A program made the translations under genes and the position numbers. Below the pieces are notes generated by a model. That model did not search any database and was not told the origin of the DNA. It saw only the letters and a program-made list of their open reading frames with translations. A stretch of DNA of 64,000 nucleotides from Castellaniella defragrans_A (GTDB lineage: Bacteria > Pseudomonadota > Gammaproteobacteria > Burkholderiales > Burkholderiaceae_B). The stretch lies in assembly GCF_040394755.1 (NCBI RefSeq), contig NZ_JBEBRQ010000010.1. The stretch is one strand, 5' to 3'. The stretch's first letter is position 1; each line of letters opens with the position of its first letter. Positions 1 through 7,817 of the stretch are shown piece by piece.

Positions 1-56
1 GCGCCCTTGGCTCCCCGATTGTGCCCAATCCGACGGCGGGTTCGAAAGCGCCGCGT

Positions 57-86
57 CCCCCTGGGCGCCGGCCGCCTACGAAAGTG
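57..86. repeat. Dispersed GGCGCC repeat (family R1), copy 1
   Basis: About 30 bp that recur almost unchanged near 20217-20243 and 54622-54652. The shared core reads CCCCCTGGGCGCCGGCCGCC followed by TACGAAA. Copies 1 and 3 also agree in the next bases (GTG, a G-run, then TGGT or TTGGT). This copy lacks the left half of the hairpin seen in copy 2. Bases 1-56 before it show no gene that can be supported. Confidence 0.75.
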
Positions 87-132
87 CGGGGGGCTGGTCC
101 TTGTGTGAGGGGTGCCATGGGCGTGCCCGCGC

Positions 133-138
133 TATAAT
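133..138 (+). promoter_or_regulatory. -10 box of the ahcY promoter
   Basis: A perfect TATAAT lies 10 bp before the first paired base of the SAH riboswitch, so transcription would start almost exactly at the aptamer. No good -35 box is visible at 16-18 bp spacing. The hexamer and its position are observed; promoter function is inferred. Confidence 0.6.
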
Positions 139-147
139 CCTCTCTTG

Positions 148-236
148 CCCGAGGGGCGCTGCAGCGGCGCGGCGCCGGGATCGCATCGATCCCGCGCGCG
201 CCGCCAGGCTCGGGATCCCGTTATGAAACGGCGCCC
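148..236 (+). ncRNA. SAH riboswitch upstream of ahcY
   Basis: This matches the S-adenosylhomocysteine riboswitch layout. Stem P1 pairs CCCGAG (148-153) with CTCGGG (209-214). The conserved core GGGCGCTGC follows P1, and GCCAGGCTCGGG closes it. P2 pairs the GCGGCGCG side with CGCGCCGC, with an inner GGGATCG (177-183) / CGATCCC (187-193) stem. A pseudoknot pairs GGGCGC (154-159) with GCGCCC (231-236), preceded by AAACG. SAH binding in this class is known to turn on SAH hydrolase genes. A GCCTGCGCAGGC palindrome (277-288) between the aptamer and the start codon may belong to the expression platform. Confidence 0.9.
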
Positions 237-302
237 ATCGCCGCCTTGCGCGGGCACGATGGGCATGCTTCCCATTGCCTGCGCAGGCTCAACAGGACCG
301 AC

Positions 303-1703
303 ATGAGCACTGCACACGACTACGTCATCGCCGATATCGCCCTGGCCGGCTGGGGCCGCCGCGAGATCGCCATCGCTGAAACTGAAATGCCCGGCCTGAT
401 GGCCACCCGCGAGGAATTTGCTGCCGCGCAGCCCCTGAAAGGCGCGCGCATCGCGGGCAGCCTGCACATGACCATCCAGACGGCCGTCCTGATCGAGACT
501 CTGAAGGCCTTGGGCGCCGAGGTGCGCTGGGCCTCGTGCAATATCTTTTCGACCCAGGATCATGCCGCCGCCGCCATTGCCGCGGGCGGCACGCCGGTGT
601 TCGCCGTCAAGGGCGAGTCCCTCGAGGATTACTGGCAGTACACGCATCGCATTTTCGACTGGCCCGGCGAGCAGGCCAACATGATTCTCGATGACGGCGG
701 GGACGCCACGCTGCTGCTGCATCTGGGCGCGCGCGCCGAGTCCGATCCCGCGGTGATCGCCCATCCCGAAAACGAGGAGGAACGCGTCCTGTACGCCGCG
801 ATCCGCGATCGCCTGGCGCGCGATCCGTCCTGGTATTCCACGCGTCTGGCCCTGATTCAGGGGGTCACCGAGGAAACCACCACTGGTGTCCACCGTCTCT
901 ACCAGATGGCGCAGCGCGGCGAGCTCAAGGTCGCCGCCATCAACGTCAACGACTCGGTCACCAAGTCCAAGTTCGACAATCTCTATGGCTGCCGCGAATC
1001 GCTGGTCGATGGAATCAAGCGCGCCACCGATGTGATGGTGGCCGGCAAGATCGCCGTGGTCTGCGGCTTTGGCGATGTGGGCAAGGGCTGCGCCCAGGCG
1101 CTCGCGGCGTTGCGCGCCCAAGTGTGGGTGACCGAGATTGATCCGATCTGCGCCCTGCAGGCCTCGATGGAGGGCTATCGCGTGGTCGATCTGGACGAGG
1201 TCGTCGGGCAGGCCGATATCTTCGTCACCGCCACCGGCAATTACCATGTCATCAACCGCGATCACTTGTACCGCATGAAGGACCAGGCGATTGTCTGCAA
1301 TATCGGCCATTTCGACAGCGAGATCGATGTGGCCTCGGTCGAGGACCTGCAATGGGAGGAAATCAAGCCCCAGGTCGATCACATCATCTTTCCCGACGGC
1401 AAGCGCATCATCCTGCTGGCCAAGGGCCGTCTGGTGAACCTGGGCTGCGCCACGGGCCATCCGTCTTTCGTGATGTCGGCTTCGTTCACCAATCAGACCA
1501 TCGCCCAGATCGAGCTCTACACGCGTGGCGGGCACTATCGCCAGGGCCAGGTCTATGTGCTGCCCAAGCATCTGGACGAAAAGGTCGCCCGCCTGCACCT
1601 GAAAAAGCTCGGCGTGCAGCTCACCACGTTGACGCAAAAGCAGGCCGATTACATCAACGTCAAGGTCGACGGGCCTTACAAGCCCGAGCACTATCGCTAT
1701 TGA
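303..1703 (+). CDS. ahcY: Adenosylhomocysteinase (SAH hydrolase)
   Basis: Cytosolic NAD-dependent enzyme that splits S-adenosylhomocysteine into adenosine and homocysteine, relieving product inhibition of methyltransferases. The 466-residue product has the usual family length. The Rossmann NAD motif GFGDVGKG lies at about residues 255-262, preceded by the conserved NVNDSVTKSKFDNLYG stretch. It ends in the typical KPEHYRY tail. The ATG at 303 is chosen because AGGA lies 7 bases upstream and the upstream in-frame codons overlap the riboswitch. It is first in an operon with the holin-like gene and metF, and is probably induced by SAH through the upstream riboswitch. Confidence 0.97.
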   Translation: MSTAHDYVIADIALAGWGRREIAIAETEMPGLMATREEFAAAQPLKGARIAGSLHMTIQTAVLIETLKALGAEVRWASCNIFSTQDHAAAAIAAGGTPVFAVKGESLEDYWQYTHRIFDWPGEQANMILDDGGDATLLLHLGARAESDPAVIAHPENEEERVLYAAIRDRLARDPSWYSTRLALIQGVTEETTTGVHRLYQMAQRGELKVAAINVNDSVTKSKFDNLYGCRESLVDGIKRATDVMVAGKIAVVCGFGDVGKGCAQALAALRAQVWVTEIDPICALQASMEGYRVVDLDEVVGQADIFVTATGNYHVINRDHLYRMKDQAIVCNIGHFDSEIDVASVEDLQWEEIKPQVDHIIFPDGKRIILLAKGRLVNLGCATGHPSFVMSASFTNQTIAQIELYTRGGHYRQGQVYVLPKHLDEKVARLHLKKLGVQLTTLTQKQADYINVKVDGPYKPEHYRY

Positions 1704-1740
1704 TCCGGACGCGCGACGCGTCCCTCACTGGAGGCCCCAC

Positions 1741-2079
1741 ATGACTCTATTGCTCGTCTGGATCCTGAATGCCGTGGCCCTGTTGATCGTGGCCTATATC
1801 CTTCCGGGGATCACCGTCGCGTCCTTTGGCGCCGCGCTGATCGCCGCGCTGGTGCTCGGCCTGCTCAACACGCTGGTCAAGCCGGTCCTGATCCTGCTCA
1901 CATTGCCGATCACGCTGGTGACCATGGGTCTGTTCCTGCTGGTCCTGAATGCTCTGGTGTTCTGGTTCGCCGGATCCATTCTCAAGGGCTTCCAGGTCGA
2001 TGGGTTCTGGTGGGCCGTGCTGGGCGCCCTGATCTACAGCATCGTCTCGGGCGTCTTGGCAAACTTGCTGCTCACATGA
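1741..2079 (+). CDS. YvlD-like four-helix membrane protein (phage holin family 4 superfamily)
   Basis: A 112-residue, very hydrophobic protein with about four membrane spans (near residues 3-22, 28-50, 55-75 and 88-110). It resembles the YvlD/phage-holin-4_2 family, a widespread small inner-membrane family of unknown function. Despite the family name nothing here suggests a prophage: no lysin or phage genes are nearby. The gene lies 37 bp after ahcY, and its stop codon overlaps the metF start (ATGA), so it is translationally coupled to metF. The same ahcY-holin-metF order is familiar from other Burkholderiales. Its role in the methionine cycle is unknown. Confidence 0.85.
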   Translation: MTLLLVWILNAVALLIVAYILPGITVASFGAALIAALVLGLLNTLVKPVLILLTLPITLVTMGLFLLVLNALVFWFAGSILKGFQVDGFWWAVLGALIYSIVSGVLANLLLT

Positions 2080-2915
2080 ATACATCGTCGATTTTCAGCC
2101 TCGAATTTTTTCCGCCGCGCGATATTGCCGCCCAGGAGCGGCTCGTGCGTTCGGCCAAGCGCCTGATGGCCTTGCGGCCCGCCTATGTCAGCGTGACCTT
2201 CGGCGCGGGCGGTTCCACCCGCGAGGGCACGGTCGATACGGTGCAATTGATGCAGAATCTGGGCGCTGATGTGGCGCCTCACCTGTCGTGCATCGGCTCG
2301 TCGCGCGAGCAATTGCGCGCCATCCTCGACGCCTACCGGGCGCGCGGCGTGCGCCGGCTGGTGGCGCTGCGCGGGGACGTGCCCTCCGGCATGGGCGGCG
2401 ATGCGGGCGAGCTGCAACATGCCAGCGACCTGGTGCGCTTTGTGCGCTCGCAGTACGGCGATGCATTCCACATCGAGGTGGCTGCCTATCCCGAGATGCA
2501 TCCGCAGGCGCTCAGCGCCCGCGAGGACCTGGAGCATTTCGTCGCCAAGGTCTCCGAGGGCGCCGACAGCGCCATTACCCAGTATTTCTTCAACCCTGAT
2601 GCGTACTTCGATTTCGTCGATCGCGTGCGCGCACGAGGTATTGATATCCCGATCGTGCCGGGCATCATGCCGATCACCAACTATACACAGCTTGCGCGTT
2701 TTTCCAATATGTGCGGCGCTGAAATCCCGCGCTGGCTGCGCTTGCGCCTGGCTGATTTCGGCGATGACAAGGCCTCGATCCGGGCATTCGGCACCGAGGC
2801 CGTGTCCCGCATGGTGGAACGCCTGCTCGAGCAGGGCGCGCCGGGCGCGCATTTCTATACGCTGAACAATGCGGATGCGGTGCTGGCGATCTGCGCCAAC
2901 CTGGAGCGAGGTTAA
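2076..2915 (+). CDS. metF: 5,10-methylenetetrahydrofolate reductase
   Basis: FAD enzyme that reduces 5,10-methylene-THF to 5-methyl-THF, the methyl donor for methionine synthesis. The product has 279 residues. It begins with the family signature SLEFFPPR (the Glu at residue 10 corresponds to the catalytic Glu of E. coli MetF) and continues with SVTFGAGGSTREGT. The flavin-barrel motifs LRGDVP and FNPDAYFDFV follow. The ATG overlaps the preceding stop codon. Being in the ahcY operon, it likely shares control by the SAH riboswitch. The stop codon lies inside a TTAA that flanks the inverted repeat immediately downstream. Confidence 0.96.
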   Translation: MNTSSIFSLEFFPPRDIAAQERLVRSAKRLMALRPAYVSVTFGAGGSTREGTVDTVQLMQNLGADVAPHLSCIGSSREQLRAILDAYRARGVRRLVALRGDVPSGMGGDAGELQHASDLVRFVRSQYGDAFHIEVAAYPEMHPQALSAREDLEHFVAKVSEGADSAITQYFFNPDAYFDFVDRVRARGIDIPIVPGIMPITNYTQLARFSNMCGAEIPRWLRLRLADFGDDKASIRAFGTEAVSRMVERLLEQGAPGAHFYTLNNADAVLAICANLERG

Positions 2916-2964
2916 GGAACCTCTGAAATAAGTCCGGCGTCGCAGGACTTATTCAGAGGGTTCC
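2916..2964. repeat. Palindromic element (family R2), copy 1
   Basis: An inverted repeat with 20-nt arms (2916-2935 and 2945-2964) and a 9-nt loop. Arms begin GGAACCTCTGAAATAAGTCC and pair with two single-base bulges. TTAA flanks it on both sides (2912-2915 and 2965-2968), like a 4-bp target duplication. The arm sequence resembles the terminal repeats of IS5-type elements (GGAA...GAAYAAGTCC). Sitting between convergent metF and the cyclo-ligase gene, it could also act as a bidirectional transcription stop. Related copies lie at 37698, 43929 and, as a half, 33611. Confidence 0.8.
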
Positions 2965-3003
2965 TTAAGGCAGGGGCCTGCCTCGGACTTGCTCGGCGGT
3001 GCC

Positions 3004-3633
3004 CTAGAGTTCCGGCGCCGGAACGGCCCAGCCTTTGTCGGTGAGGATGCCGTCCAGGCGCACGTCGTGGGCGGCGGGCCGGTAGTCCTCGCCGCTGAGA
3101 TCCCCGCAGGCCCAGGCGATGCCCAGGGCCGTGAACGGGTGTCCCGCGGCCTTGAGGGCGGCCAGGGTGCGGTCGTAGTATCCCCCGCCGTAACCCAGGC
3201 GGTCGCCCTGCCGGGTGAATCCCAGGGTCGGGACCAGGATGATATCGGGCGCGGGGGCTGGTTCGCCTTTGGGTTCGAGGATGCCGTAGGCGCCCGGATG
3301 CATCGGGGTCTGGGGCGTCCAGCGGCGGAATTCCAGGGGCTGGCCGGGCGCGACGACGGCGGGCAGTGAGATTTCCAGGCTGTCGTCCTCGCCCCACTGG
3401 CGCAGCAGGGCCTGCAAGCCGGGCTCGTTTTCCATCGACCAGAAGGCGGCGATGCGGCGGGGCTCTGGGCGGCCGGCCTCGCGCAGGCGGGTGCGTGTCG
3501 TCGCCAGCCAGGTATAGAGGCGCCCGCGAATCAGCAGGGCGCCCCGGTCGCGTTCGCTGGCGGCCTGTTGCGCGCGGTGCTGTTTGAGTCGCGTTCGCAA
3601 GGGGACTGCGTTATCCTTGGCGTAGTCGTTCAT
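3004..3633 (-). CDS. 5-formyltetrahydrofolate cyclo-ligase
   Basis: ATP-dependent enzyme that converts 5-formyl-THF to 5,10-methenyl-THF, recovering folate from a storage/inhibitory form. The 209-residue protein carries the family signature at about residues 134-155: VPTLGFTRQGDRLGYGGGYY followed by DR, which forms the ATP-phosphate site. The N-terminus contains the expected basic helix with LKQHRAQQ. It is convergent with metF, across the palindromic repeat, and divergent from slt. Its substrate links it functionally to MetF and GlyA in this window. Confidence 0.92.
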   Translation of the reverse strand: MNDYAKDNAVPLRTRLKQHRAQQAASERDRGALLIRGRLYTWLATTRTRLREAGRPEPRRIAAFWSMENEPGLQALLRQWGEDDSLEISLPAVVAPGQPLEFRRWTPQTPMHPGAYGILEPKGEPAPAPDIILVPTLGFTRQGDRLGYGGGYYDRTLAALKAAGHPFTALGIAWACGDLSGEDYRPAAHDVRLDGILTDKGWAVPAPEL

Positions 3634-3663
3634 GGCGTAGTGGGTCGTAGGGTCGCAGGCGAT

Positions 3664-5778
3664 ATGTTGACAGACTTTCTAAGGTATCAGAAAAACCCGG
3701 GATGCATCGTCCCCGGCGCCTTTCGGCGGCGCGGTGCGGCGCTGGGCGCGGTGATCGCCCTGGGCCTGGCGGGCTGCGCCGGGGCCGAGGCGCCCACTGC
3801 ATCGCAGCCGGCGTTTGCCGTTGAGAATTCCGGGCCAACCACCCAGGAGACCGCCCCCGCGTCACCGGCGCGCCATGCCGAGCCCTATGTGGCGCCGGTG
3901 GTTCCCGAGGCGGCGCGCCAGGCCGTCGTCGATGCCTACGAGGCCATGCAAAAGAAACGCTGGGCCGAGGTGGACCGCCTGGTTCCGCTGGCGGCGGCCG
4001 ATCCGGTGCTGGGCATTTATCCCCGCTATTGGTCCTTGCGCCAGAAACTGTCCGATCGCACCACGCCCGTGCCCGATGCCGAGATCACCCGCTTCCTGGC
4101 CGACAATACCGACGCCTATCTGGCCGACAGGATCAAGGGCGACTGGGTCCTGGCCGCCGTGCGCGCGGGCGATTACGGTCAGGTACAGCGCATCGGTCCG
4201 GTGATCGACAGCAACGCGCGCCTCGATTGCGCACGGCTGCTGGCGGCGCACATGAGCGGCCACAAGGCGCATGCCGCCGAGGTCCTGGCGGTCTATCGTC
4301 CCAACTCCGATTGCTGGGATCTGCTCGATCAGGTGGCGGCGGATCATGTCCTCAGTCGCAACCAACTGGCGGGCCTGCTGCGCGATACGCTCGAAACCGG
4401 CAAAGAGGCGCATGCGCGCCGGGTGGCGGCGATCGTCTTCGATACGCCGGCCATGGTCCAATACACGGCCTTGATCAAGGCCCCGCGCAAGTGGCTCGAG
4501 CGCCAGCCCAAGCCGCGCACCGCAATCCAGATCGAGCTGACGACCATCGCCCTGTCGCGCCTGGCGCGCGAGGATGATCGCGAGGCCGCCGCGCGCGACG
4601 TCCAGGGCCGCTGGGCGGGATTCGTGCCCAAGGCAGACCTCGAATGGGTGTGGGGTCAGTTCGGGCTGGTGGCCGCCCTGAATGTCGAGCCGGATGCGAC
4701 GCGCTGGTACCGCAAGTCCGGCTTCGTCCCCATGACCGACTACAACCACGCCTGGGAGGTCCGGGCCGAATTGCGCGAGGCCAGAATCGACTGGGGCCGG
4801 GTCGCCGCGGCGATTCGCAAGATGACCGCGTCCCAGGCCGATGAGCCGGTCTGGCGCTATTGGTATGGGCGGGCGCTGGCGGCCCAGGGCAATCAAAAGG
4901 CCGCGCGGCAGTATTTCGAGTCCATCGCCACGGATCTCGGTTTCTATGGCCAGTTGGCCAACGAGGAGCTGGGCCGCGCGCCCTATGTGCCAGCCCAACC
5001 AGCGCCGGTGGATGCCGCGCGGGTCCAGCAGGCCCGGGCGGATCAGGGCCTCGAACGCGCGATCGCGCTGTTCGACCTGGGATGGCGCCACGAGGCCGTG
5101 CCGGAATGGAATTTCGCCCTGCGCGGCATGGACGATGGCCAGTTGCGCGCGGCGGCCGAGCTGGCCCGCCAGGAAAACATCTACGACCGGGTCGTTAACA
5201 CCTCTCTGCTCACGCGCGGCGAGGTGGATTTCAGCCAGCGTTTCATCGCGCCGTTCGAGGGCCAGGTGGCGGCCAAGGCGCGCCAGATCGATCTCGATCC
5301 GGCCTGGGTCTACGGCCTCATCCGGCAGGAGTCCCGCTTCATCACCGATGCGCGCTCAAAGGTCGGCGCCTCGGGCCTGATGCAGCTCATGCCCGATACC
5401 GCGCGCTGGGTCGCCCGCAAGATCGGCATGAAGGATTTCAAACTCAGCGAGGTCAATGACTTCGACACCAACACCATCCTTGGCACCCAGTACCTGAACA
5501 TGGTGCTGCAGGATCTCGGCGGCTCCGAGCTGTTGGCGACGGCGGGCTACAACGCCGGCCCGGGGCGGCCCAAACGCTGGCGCGCGCGCCTGCAGGCCCC
5601 GGTCGAGGGCGCGATCTTCGCCGAGACCATTCCCTTTACCGAGACCCGCCTGTACGTCAAGAACGTCATGTCCAACGCGGTCTACTATGCCGCGCTGTTC
5701 TCGGGGCAGCCCCAGTCGCTCAAGGAACGCCTGGGGACGATCAGCCCCATGACCGGAACCCGCACCGCATTGCCATGA
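3664..5778 (+). CDS. slt: Soluble-type lytic murein transglycosylase (Slt70-like), probable lipoprotein
   Basis: Periplasmic enzyme that cleaves the glycan strands of peptidoglycan to 1,6-anhydro-muropeptides. The product has about 704 residues. A signal segment ends in lipobox LAGC (Cys about 38), then a long alpha-superhelical region, then the C-terminal SLT domain. The catalytic Glu is at about residue 556 in LIRQESRF, followed by GASGLMQLMPDTARWVA and AGYNAGPGRPKRW. The ATG at 3664 is used because it keeps the whole signal peptide, but its ribosome site is weak and the N-region is long, so the exact start is uncertain. Its stop overlaps the cca start. Confidence 0.93.
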   Translation: MLTDFLRYQKNPGCIVPGAFRRRGAALGAVIALGLAGCAGAEAPTASQPAFAVENSGPTTQETAPASPARHAEPYVAPVVPEAARQAVVDAYEAMQKKRWAEVDRLVPLAAADPVLGIYPRYWSLRQKLSDRTTPVPDAEITRFLADNTDAYLADRIKGDWVLAAVRAGDYGQVQRIGPVIDSNARLDCARLLAAHMSGHKAHAAEVLAVYRPNSDCWDLLDQVAADHVLSRNQLAGLLRDTLETGKEAHARRVAAIVFDTPAMVQYTALIKAPRKWLERQPKPRTAIQIELTTIALSRLAREDDREAAARDVQGRWAGFVPKADLEWVWGQFGLVAALNVEPDATRWYRKSGFVPMTDYNHAWEVRAELREARIDWGRVAAAIRKMTASQADEPVWRYWYGRALAAQGNQKAARQYFESIATDLGFYGQLANEELGRAPYVPAQPAPVDAARVQQARADQGLERAIALFDLGWRHEAVPEWNFALRGMDDGQLRAAAELARQENIYDRVVNTSLLTRGEVDFSQRFIAPFEGQVAAKARQIDLDPAWVYGLIRQESRFITDARSKVGASGLMQLMPDTARWVARKIGMKDFKLSEVNDFDTNTILGTQYLNMVLQDLGGSELLATAGYNAGPGRPKRWRARLQAPVEGAIFAETIPFTETRLYVKNVMSNAVYYAALFSGQPQSLKERLGTISPMTGTRTALP

Positions 5779-6890
5779 GCCCGCGCAGCGACCCCGCTGT
5801 CGAGGGGCTCGAGGTCTATGTCGTGGGCGGCGCCGTGCGCGATGCCCTGCTGGGGCTGCCGGCGGGGGACCGCGACTGGGTGGTGGTCGGCGCCACGCCC
5901 GAGATCATGGCGGCGCGCGGCTTTACGCCAGTCGGCGGCGATTTTCCGGTGTTCCTGCACCCCCAGACCCATGAGGAATATGCGCTGGCGCGTACCGAAC
6001 GCAAGTCCGGTCGCGGCTACAAGGGCTTCGTGTTCCATGCGGGGCGCGAAGTCACCCTCGATGAGGATCTGCGCCGCCGCGATCTGACGGTGAACGCGAT
6101 CGCGCGCGCGTCCGACGGCGCGTTGATCGATCCTCTGGGCGGTGTGGCCGATTTGCGGGCGCGGGTATTGCGCCATACGGGGCCGGCATTCGTCGAGGAC
6201 CCGGTGCGGCTGCTGCGCCTGGCGCGCTTCGCGGCGCGTTTCCACGATTTTTCGATTGCGCCCGAAACGCTGGCCCTGTGCTGCGCCCTGGTGGACAACG
6301 GCGAGGTCGATGCCCTGGTGCCCGAGCGCGTCTGGCAGGAATTCGCCAAGGGTTTGTCCAGCACGCATCCCGACCGGATGATCGACGTGCTGGCCGAATG
6401 CGGCGCGTTGCCCCGCGTGGCGCCGGGGCTGGTCTGGAACGAGGCGGTGCGCGCGGGTTTGCGCGAGGCGGCGCGCCGTGGGCTGGATCTGGCCCAGCGC
6501 TACGCCTTGCTGTGCCGCGCGTCGGCGGCGGGCTTGCAGGAGGCCCTGCGCGCGCCCACCGCCTGCCGCGACCAGGCCAGGCTGCTGCCGCTGGTCCTGG
6601 AACGTCTGGCGCATTGCGCCGCGCGCGCCGAGGATCGGCTGGATCTGCTCGAATTCATCGATGCCTGGCGGCGGCCGGATCGCTGCCGGGCGTTGTTCGA
6701 GGCGGCGTCCTGTGTGCTCGGGGATATCGATCCGGCCGCCTGGGCGCGGCGCATCGAGGCGGCGCGTGCCGTCGACGCGGGGGCGATTGCGCGCGCCGCC
6801 GGCGGCGATGCCGGGCGTATCCGCGAGGACTTGAGAGCGGCGCGCTTGCGGGCGCTGGCGGCCCTCGAAGCCGGGTTGCCGCAAACGTGA
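5775..6890 (+). CDS. cca: tRNA nucleotidyltransferase (CCA-adding enzyme)
   Basis: Adds or repairs the 3' CCA end of tRNAs. The 371-residue protein has VGGAVRDALLG at residues 17-27 and the metal-binding GDRDW motif at about 31-35 of the nucleotidyltransferase head. The conserved RRRDLTVNAIA follows. It is about 40 residues shorter than E. coli Cca and no HD phosphohydrolase signature is apparent in the C-terminal part. This suggests a polymerase-only enzyme. The start overlaps the slt stop as ATGA, implying coupled translation. Confidence 0.93.
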   Translation: MSPRSDPAVEGLEVYVVGGAVRDALLGLPAGDRDWVVVGATPEIMAARGFTPVGGDFPVFLHPQTHEEYALARTERKSGRGYKGFVFHAGREVTLDEDLRRRDLTVNAIARASDGALIDPLGGVADLRARVLRHTGPAFVEDPVRLLRLARFAARFHDFSIAPETLALCCALVDNGEVDALVPERVWQEFAKGLSSTHPDRMIDVLAECGALPRVAPGLVWNEAVRAGLREAARRGLDLAQRYALLCRASAAGLQEALRAPTACRDQARLLPLVLERLAHCAARAEDRLDLLEFIDAWRRPDRCRALFEAASCVLGDIDPAAWARRIEAARAVDAGAIARAAGGDAGRIREDLRAARLRALAALEAGLPQT

Positions 6891-6941
6891 GGCGTGCGGG
6901 TTCGTGCCGGCTGCTGGCGGCGAGGAAGTAAGGCGGCGTTC

Positions 6942-7760
6942 ATGCAATCAATGGAGCGGTCGAAGCCCGTGCTGGTCTTCGATTCCGGGGTTGGCGGTCT
7001 CACGGTGCTGCGCGAAGCGCGCGTGCTGATGCCCGAGCGGCATTTCCTCTATGTGGCCGATCATGCCGGCTTTCCCTATGGCGATTGGGAGGAGGACGCG
7101 CTGAAGGCGCGCCTCATCCGGCTGTTCGGCGAATTGTTGCGCGACTACGATCCGGCGCTGTGCATCATCGCCTGCAACACGGCGTTCACCCTGGCCGGCG
7201 CCGACTTGCGCGCGGCCTATCCGCGGATGACCTTCGTCGGCACCGTGCCGGCGATCAAGCCGGCCGCCGAGCGCACTCGGTCAGGCCTGATTTCCGTGCT
7301 GGCGACCCCGGGTACGGTGCGGCGCGCCTATACCCGGGGCCTCATTCAGTCCTACGCCTCGTGTTGCCATGTCCAGCTCGTCGGGTCCGAGAGCCTGGCC
7401 CGTTATGCGGAAGCCTATGTCCGGGGCGAGCCGGTCCCCGATGAGGCGGTGCGTGCGGAGCTTGCCCGCTGTTTCGTCGAGGCGCAGGGCCGCCGCACCG
7501 ATATCGTCGTGCTGGCATGTACGCACTATCCCTTGCTGGTGAATGTGTTCCGGCGGCTGGCCCCCTGGCCGGTGGACTGGCTCGATCCGGCCGAGGCGAT
7601 CGCCCGCCGCGCGCGCAGTCTTTTGCCGCAGGCGGCCTGCGATGAGACCCAGGATATTCACGATGCGGCGCTGTTCATCGGCGCTCGTCCGGATGCCGCG
7701 ACCCAGCGGCTGCTGCATGGATTCGGCCTGGTTGCTTTCTATCAATTTGACAATATTTAA
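6942..7760 (+). CDS. murI: Glutamate racemase
   Basis: Supplies D-glutamate for peptidoglycan. The 272-residue product has the racemase hallmarks: FDSGVGGL (residues 13-20), a first catalytic Cys in IACNTAF (about 78) and a second in LACTHYPLL (about 193). Each Cys serves one face of the substrate. The ATG at 6942 is preferred over an upstream in-frame codon because GAGGAAGTAAGG lies just before it. The gene follows cca by about 50 bp. Its last codons overlap a strongly AT-rich stretch that probably holds the promoter of the next gene. Confidence 0.94.
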   Translation: MQSMERSKPVLVFDSGVGGLTVLREARVLMPERHFLYVADHAGFPYGDWEEDALKARLIRLFGELLRDYDPALCIIACNTAFTLAGADLRAAYPRMTFVGTVPAIKPAAERTRSGLISVLATPGTVRRAYTRGLIQSYASCCHVQLVGSESLARYAEAYVRGEPVPDEAVRAELARCFVEAQGRRTDIVVLACTHYPLLVNVFRRLAPWPVDWLDPAEAIARRARSLLPQAACDETQDIHDAALFIGARPDAATQRLLHGFGLVAFYQFDNI

Positions 7761-7773
7761 ATTGAAATAATAT
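7747..7773 (+). promoter_or_regulatory. Candidate promoter of the subtilisin autotransporter
   Basis: A perfect -35 hexamer TTGACA (7747-7752) is followed after 15 bp by TAATAT (7768-7773), inside sequence far richer in A+T than its surroundings. The -35 overlaps the end of murI. A TCAATTT...AAATTGA inverted repeat (7743-7749 / 7759-7765) spans the -35 and spacer and could be an operator. Spacing is shorter than ideal, so the exact -10 is uncertain. Confidence 0.4.
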
Positions 7774-7817
7774 TTAGAAAATACAGAGCAATCATTCTCG
7801 AACATGAGGGGGAACAC

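Noticed and set aside
38..56. tRNA-like T-arm (GGGTTCGAAA)
   Set aside because: Flanking bases give at most a 4-bp stem and no acceptor or anticodon arms are found.
132..1691. 519-codon minus-strand open frame across ahcY
   Set aside because: Antisense shadow of a highly conserved gene in GC-rich DNA; no recognisable protein motifs.
1741..2079. Prophage signal from a holin-like protein
   Set aside because: The family is a chromosomal YvlD-type membrane protein in a metabolic operon; no phage genes lie nearby.
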